From positions 5,063,001-5,127,000 of the forward strand of contig NZ_JAUSZK010000001.1 in NCBI RefSeq assembly GCF_030817495.1: a stretch of 64,000 nt of DNA, in the 5' to 3' direction. Position numbers and translations under genes: made by a program. The notes under the pieces are model-generated. The model was given only the letters and a program-made list of their open reading frames with translations, ran no database searches and was not told the origin of the DNA. Within the stretch, counting starts at the first letter, position 1. Each line of letters begins with the position of its first letter. The DNA comes from Streptomyces sp. V3I7 (GTDB lineage Bacteria; Actinomycetota; Actinomycetes; Streptomycetales; Streptomycetaceae). Shown in pieces: positions 62,889 to 64,000 of this stretch.

Positions 62889-63476
62889 ATGGCCAAGACC
62901 AGTACGACGACCCAGGGGCTGCGTGCCGCGATCGAGCGCAGCGGCTATTACCCGGCTCTCGTGGCCGAGGCGGTGGAGGCCGCCGTCGGCGGCGAGTCCA
63001 TCCAGTCGTACCTGGTCCATCAGGAGACGACGTTCGACCAGAACGAGGTGCGGCGGCACGTGACCGTGCTGGTCCTCACCGGCACCCGGTTCATCGTGAG
63101 CCACACCGACGAGCAGGGCGCCGACGCCACGTCCCCGACGCCGTACGCGACGACGTCCACGGAGTCGGTGAAGATCGGCCGGATCTCGTCCGTCGTGGTC
63201 AGCCGCGTCGTCGCCAACCCGGAGCACTACGCGCCGGGCACGCTGCCCCGCGAGGTCGTGCTGACGATCGGCTGGGGCGCCGTCTCGCGCATCGACCTGG
63301 AGCCCGCCGCCTGCGGCGACCCCAACTGTGACGCCGACCACGGCTACACCGGCAACTCGACGGCGGACGACCTGAGCCTGCGCGTCAGCGAGGCGGGCGA
63401 CGGCCCGGAGACGGTGCGTCAGGCGCTCGCCTTCGCGCAGGCCATCTCCGAGGCGACCGCGGACCCCACCCGCTGA
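62889..63476 (+). CDS. DUF5998 conserved actinobacterial protein
   Basis: 195 aa. It starts MAKTSTTTQGLRAAIERSGY and continues with HQETTFDQNEVRRHVTVLVL and RFIVSHTDEQ, a beta-rich PH-like stretch. There is a short cysteine pair CGDPNCDADHGY near residue 142. It is conserved in actinobacteria just before the phosphodiesterase gene; the function is unknown. The stop codon overlaps the next start (TGATG at 63474-63478), so the two are translated together. ATG 62889 lies 7 nt after a TAGGAT box; an upstream GTG would fall within that box. Confidence 0.88.
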   Translation: MAKTSTTTQGLRAAIERSGYYPALVAEAVEAAVGGESIQSYLVHQETTFDQNEVRRHVTVLVLTGTRFIVSHTDEQGADATSPTPYATTSTESVKIGRISSVVVSRVVANPEHYAPGTLPREVVLTIGWGAVSRIDLEPAACGDPNCDADHGYTGNSTADDLSLRVSEAGDGPETVRQALAFAQAISEATADPTR

Positions 63477-64000
63477 TGGTCCAGCCCGCCGCCTGGGACG
63501 AACCCGAACCCCTGGGCCTCGACACCGCGCCCGTGCCCGAGTACGGCACCGGCTCGCTCGCCGACCTGCTGCCGACCCTGGCCGCCGGCATGGCCGTACC
63601 CGGCATGACCGCCGCGATCCCGGAACTGACCCCGGCCGACCGCAACTGCGTCTTCCTGATCGACGGCCTCGGCTGGGAGCAACTGCGCGCGCACCCGGAG
63701 GACGCCCCCTTCCTGACCTCGCTGCTCGCGAGCTCGCGCGGTGGTACCGGCCGCCCGCTCACCGCCGGCTACCCGGCGACCACCGCCACCTCGCTCGCCT
63801 CCGTCGGCACCGGCCTGCCGCCCGGCGCGCACGGCCTGCCCGGCTACACGGTCCGCAACCCCGCCACCGGCGCGCTGATGAACCAGCTCCGCTGGCAGCC
63901 GTGGACCGACCCGCACACCTGGCAGCCGTACCCCACCGTCTTCGAGCTGGCCGAGCAGGCGGGCGTGCACGCCGCGCAGGTCTCCTCGCCCACCTTCGCG
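63476..64000 (+). CDS. Alkaline phosphatase/nucleotide pyrophosphatase family protein (3' end missing)
   Basis: 175 codons are visible and the frame stays open to the window edge. It reads MVQPAAWDEPEPLGLDTAPV near the start, then NCVFLIDGLGWEQLRAH with a metal-binding Asp, and GYPATTATSLASVGTGLPPG, where a Thr serves as nucleophile, then AHGLPGYTVRNP with a metal His. These are the marks of the type I phosphodiesterase/nucleotide pyrophosphatase family (PF01663). It overlaps the DUF5998 gene by one base. The remaining metal ligands lie beyond the window. Confidence 0.88.
   Translation, partial: MVQPAAWDEPEPLGLDTAPVPEYGTGSLADLLPTLAAGMAVPGMTAAIPELTPADRNCVFLIDGLGWEQLRAHPEDAPFLTSLLASSRGGTGRPLTAGYPATTATSLASVGTGLPPGAHGLPGYTVRNPATGALMNQLRWQPWTDPHTWQPYPTVFELAEQAGVHAAQVSSPTFA

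Noticed and set aside
59434..63063. 1209-codon open frame over the Pat gene
   Set aside because: Arg/Ala/Gly-rich shadow frame of Pat; no motifs or start signals.

Overview
The window is a 64 kb piece of a high-GC actinomycete chromosome, almost certainly Streptomyces. Codon third positions are nearly all G or C. It carries hrdB (the Streptomyces principal sigma factor, with its Lys/Ala-rich N-terminal segment), rshA, nrdR-nrdJ, lexA, topoisomerase IV genes, and a GNAT-first Pat-type acetyltransferase. From memory, the gene order matches the S. coelicolor stretch from about SCO5793 (dapF) to about SCO5843; I could not check this by alignment. It is mostly core chromosome. I saw no insertion sequence, prophage, CRISPR array, rRNA or tRNA.

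Layout. (1) 1-6.6 kb: end of dapF, rshA ((p)ppGpp synthetase/hydrolase), a secreted M1 peptidase and hflX, which is preceded by an exact sigma-R type promoter. (2) 6.6-11.3 kb: a three-gene fragment of an NIS siderophore pathway (class III aminotransferase, IucA/IucC synthetase, AlcB/IucB-type acyltransferase). Its aminotransferase looks damaged, and a 20-bp tandem repeat lies in front. (3) 11.5-18.6 kb: DNA metabolism, with a DinG-like helicase, lexA (with its SOS box) and nrdR-nrdJ (with twin NrdR boxes). (4) 18.7-31.3 kb: a frameshifted DUF2785 pseudogene, a TerD-domain protein, small housekeeping genes (phosphatase, rnhB), a RecQ helicase with a PRPP-type C-terminal domain, a DUF4192 protein, an NrtR-like Nudix regulator, and an ABC ATPase fused to a membrane domain. 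(5) 31.4-38.2 kb: a GntR regulator, hrdB, a trypsin-like protease, a DUF7455 protein and parE. (6) 38.4-46.6 kb: carboxylate and small-solute uptake, with DUF485 plus an SSS symporter, a NitT/TauT-type ABC transporter flanked by two paralogous CitB/DcuR-type response regulators, and one DcuS/CitA-type kinase. (7) 46.7-54.1 kb: an iron-box-controlled sucrase/ferredoxin-like protein, a divergent pair of citrate-synthase-family genes (one fused to a helix-turn-helix), a CobW GTPase and parC. (8) 54.4-64 kb: an active/inactive pair of M16 peptidases, an M23 peptidase under a c-di-AMP riboswitch, a GntR regulator, ptsH with a probable DasR site, Pat, a DUF5998 protein, and the start of a type I phosphodiesterase that runs off the end.

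Common threads. Many genes (at least twelve) lack a Shine-Dalgarno sequence and instead have a TANNNT hexamer 6-9 nt before the start codon, the pattern of leaderless transcription. Regulatory sites that can be read directly cover DNA damage (LexA), dNTP supply (NrdR), thiol stress (sigma-R), iron (DmdR/IdeR), N-acetylglucosamine/PTS (DasR) and c-di-AMP. No wholly new defence or mobile system is visible. The least explained items are the HTH-citrate synthase divergon with its AT-rich palindromes, the RecQ-PRTase fusion, the orphan response regulator next to the ABC transporter, and the palindrome in front of the gene at 22396.
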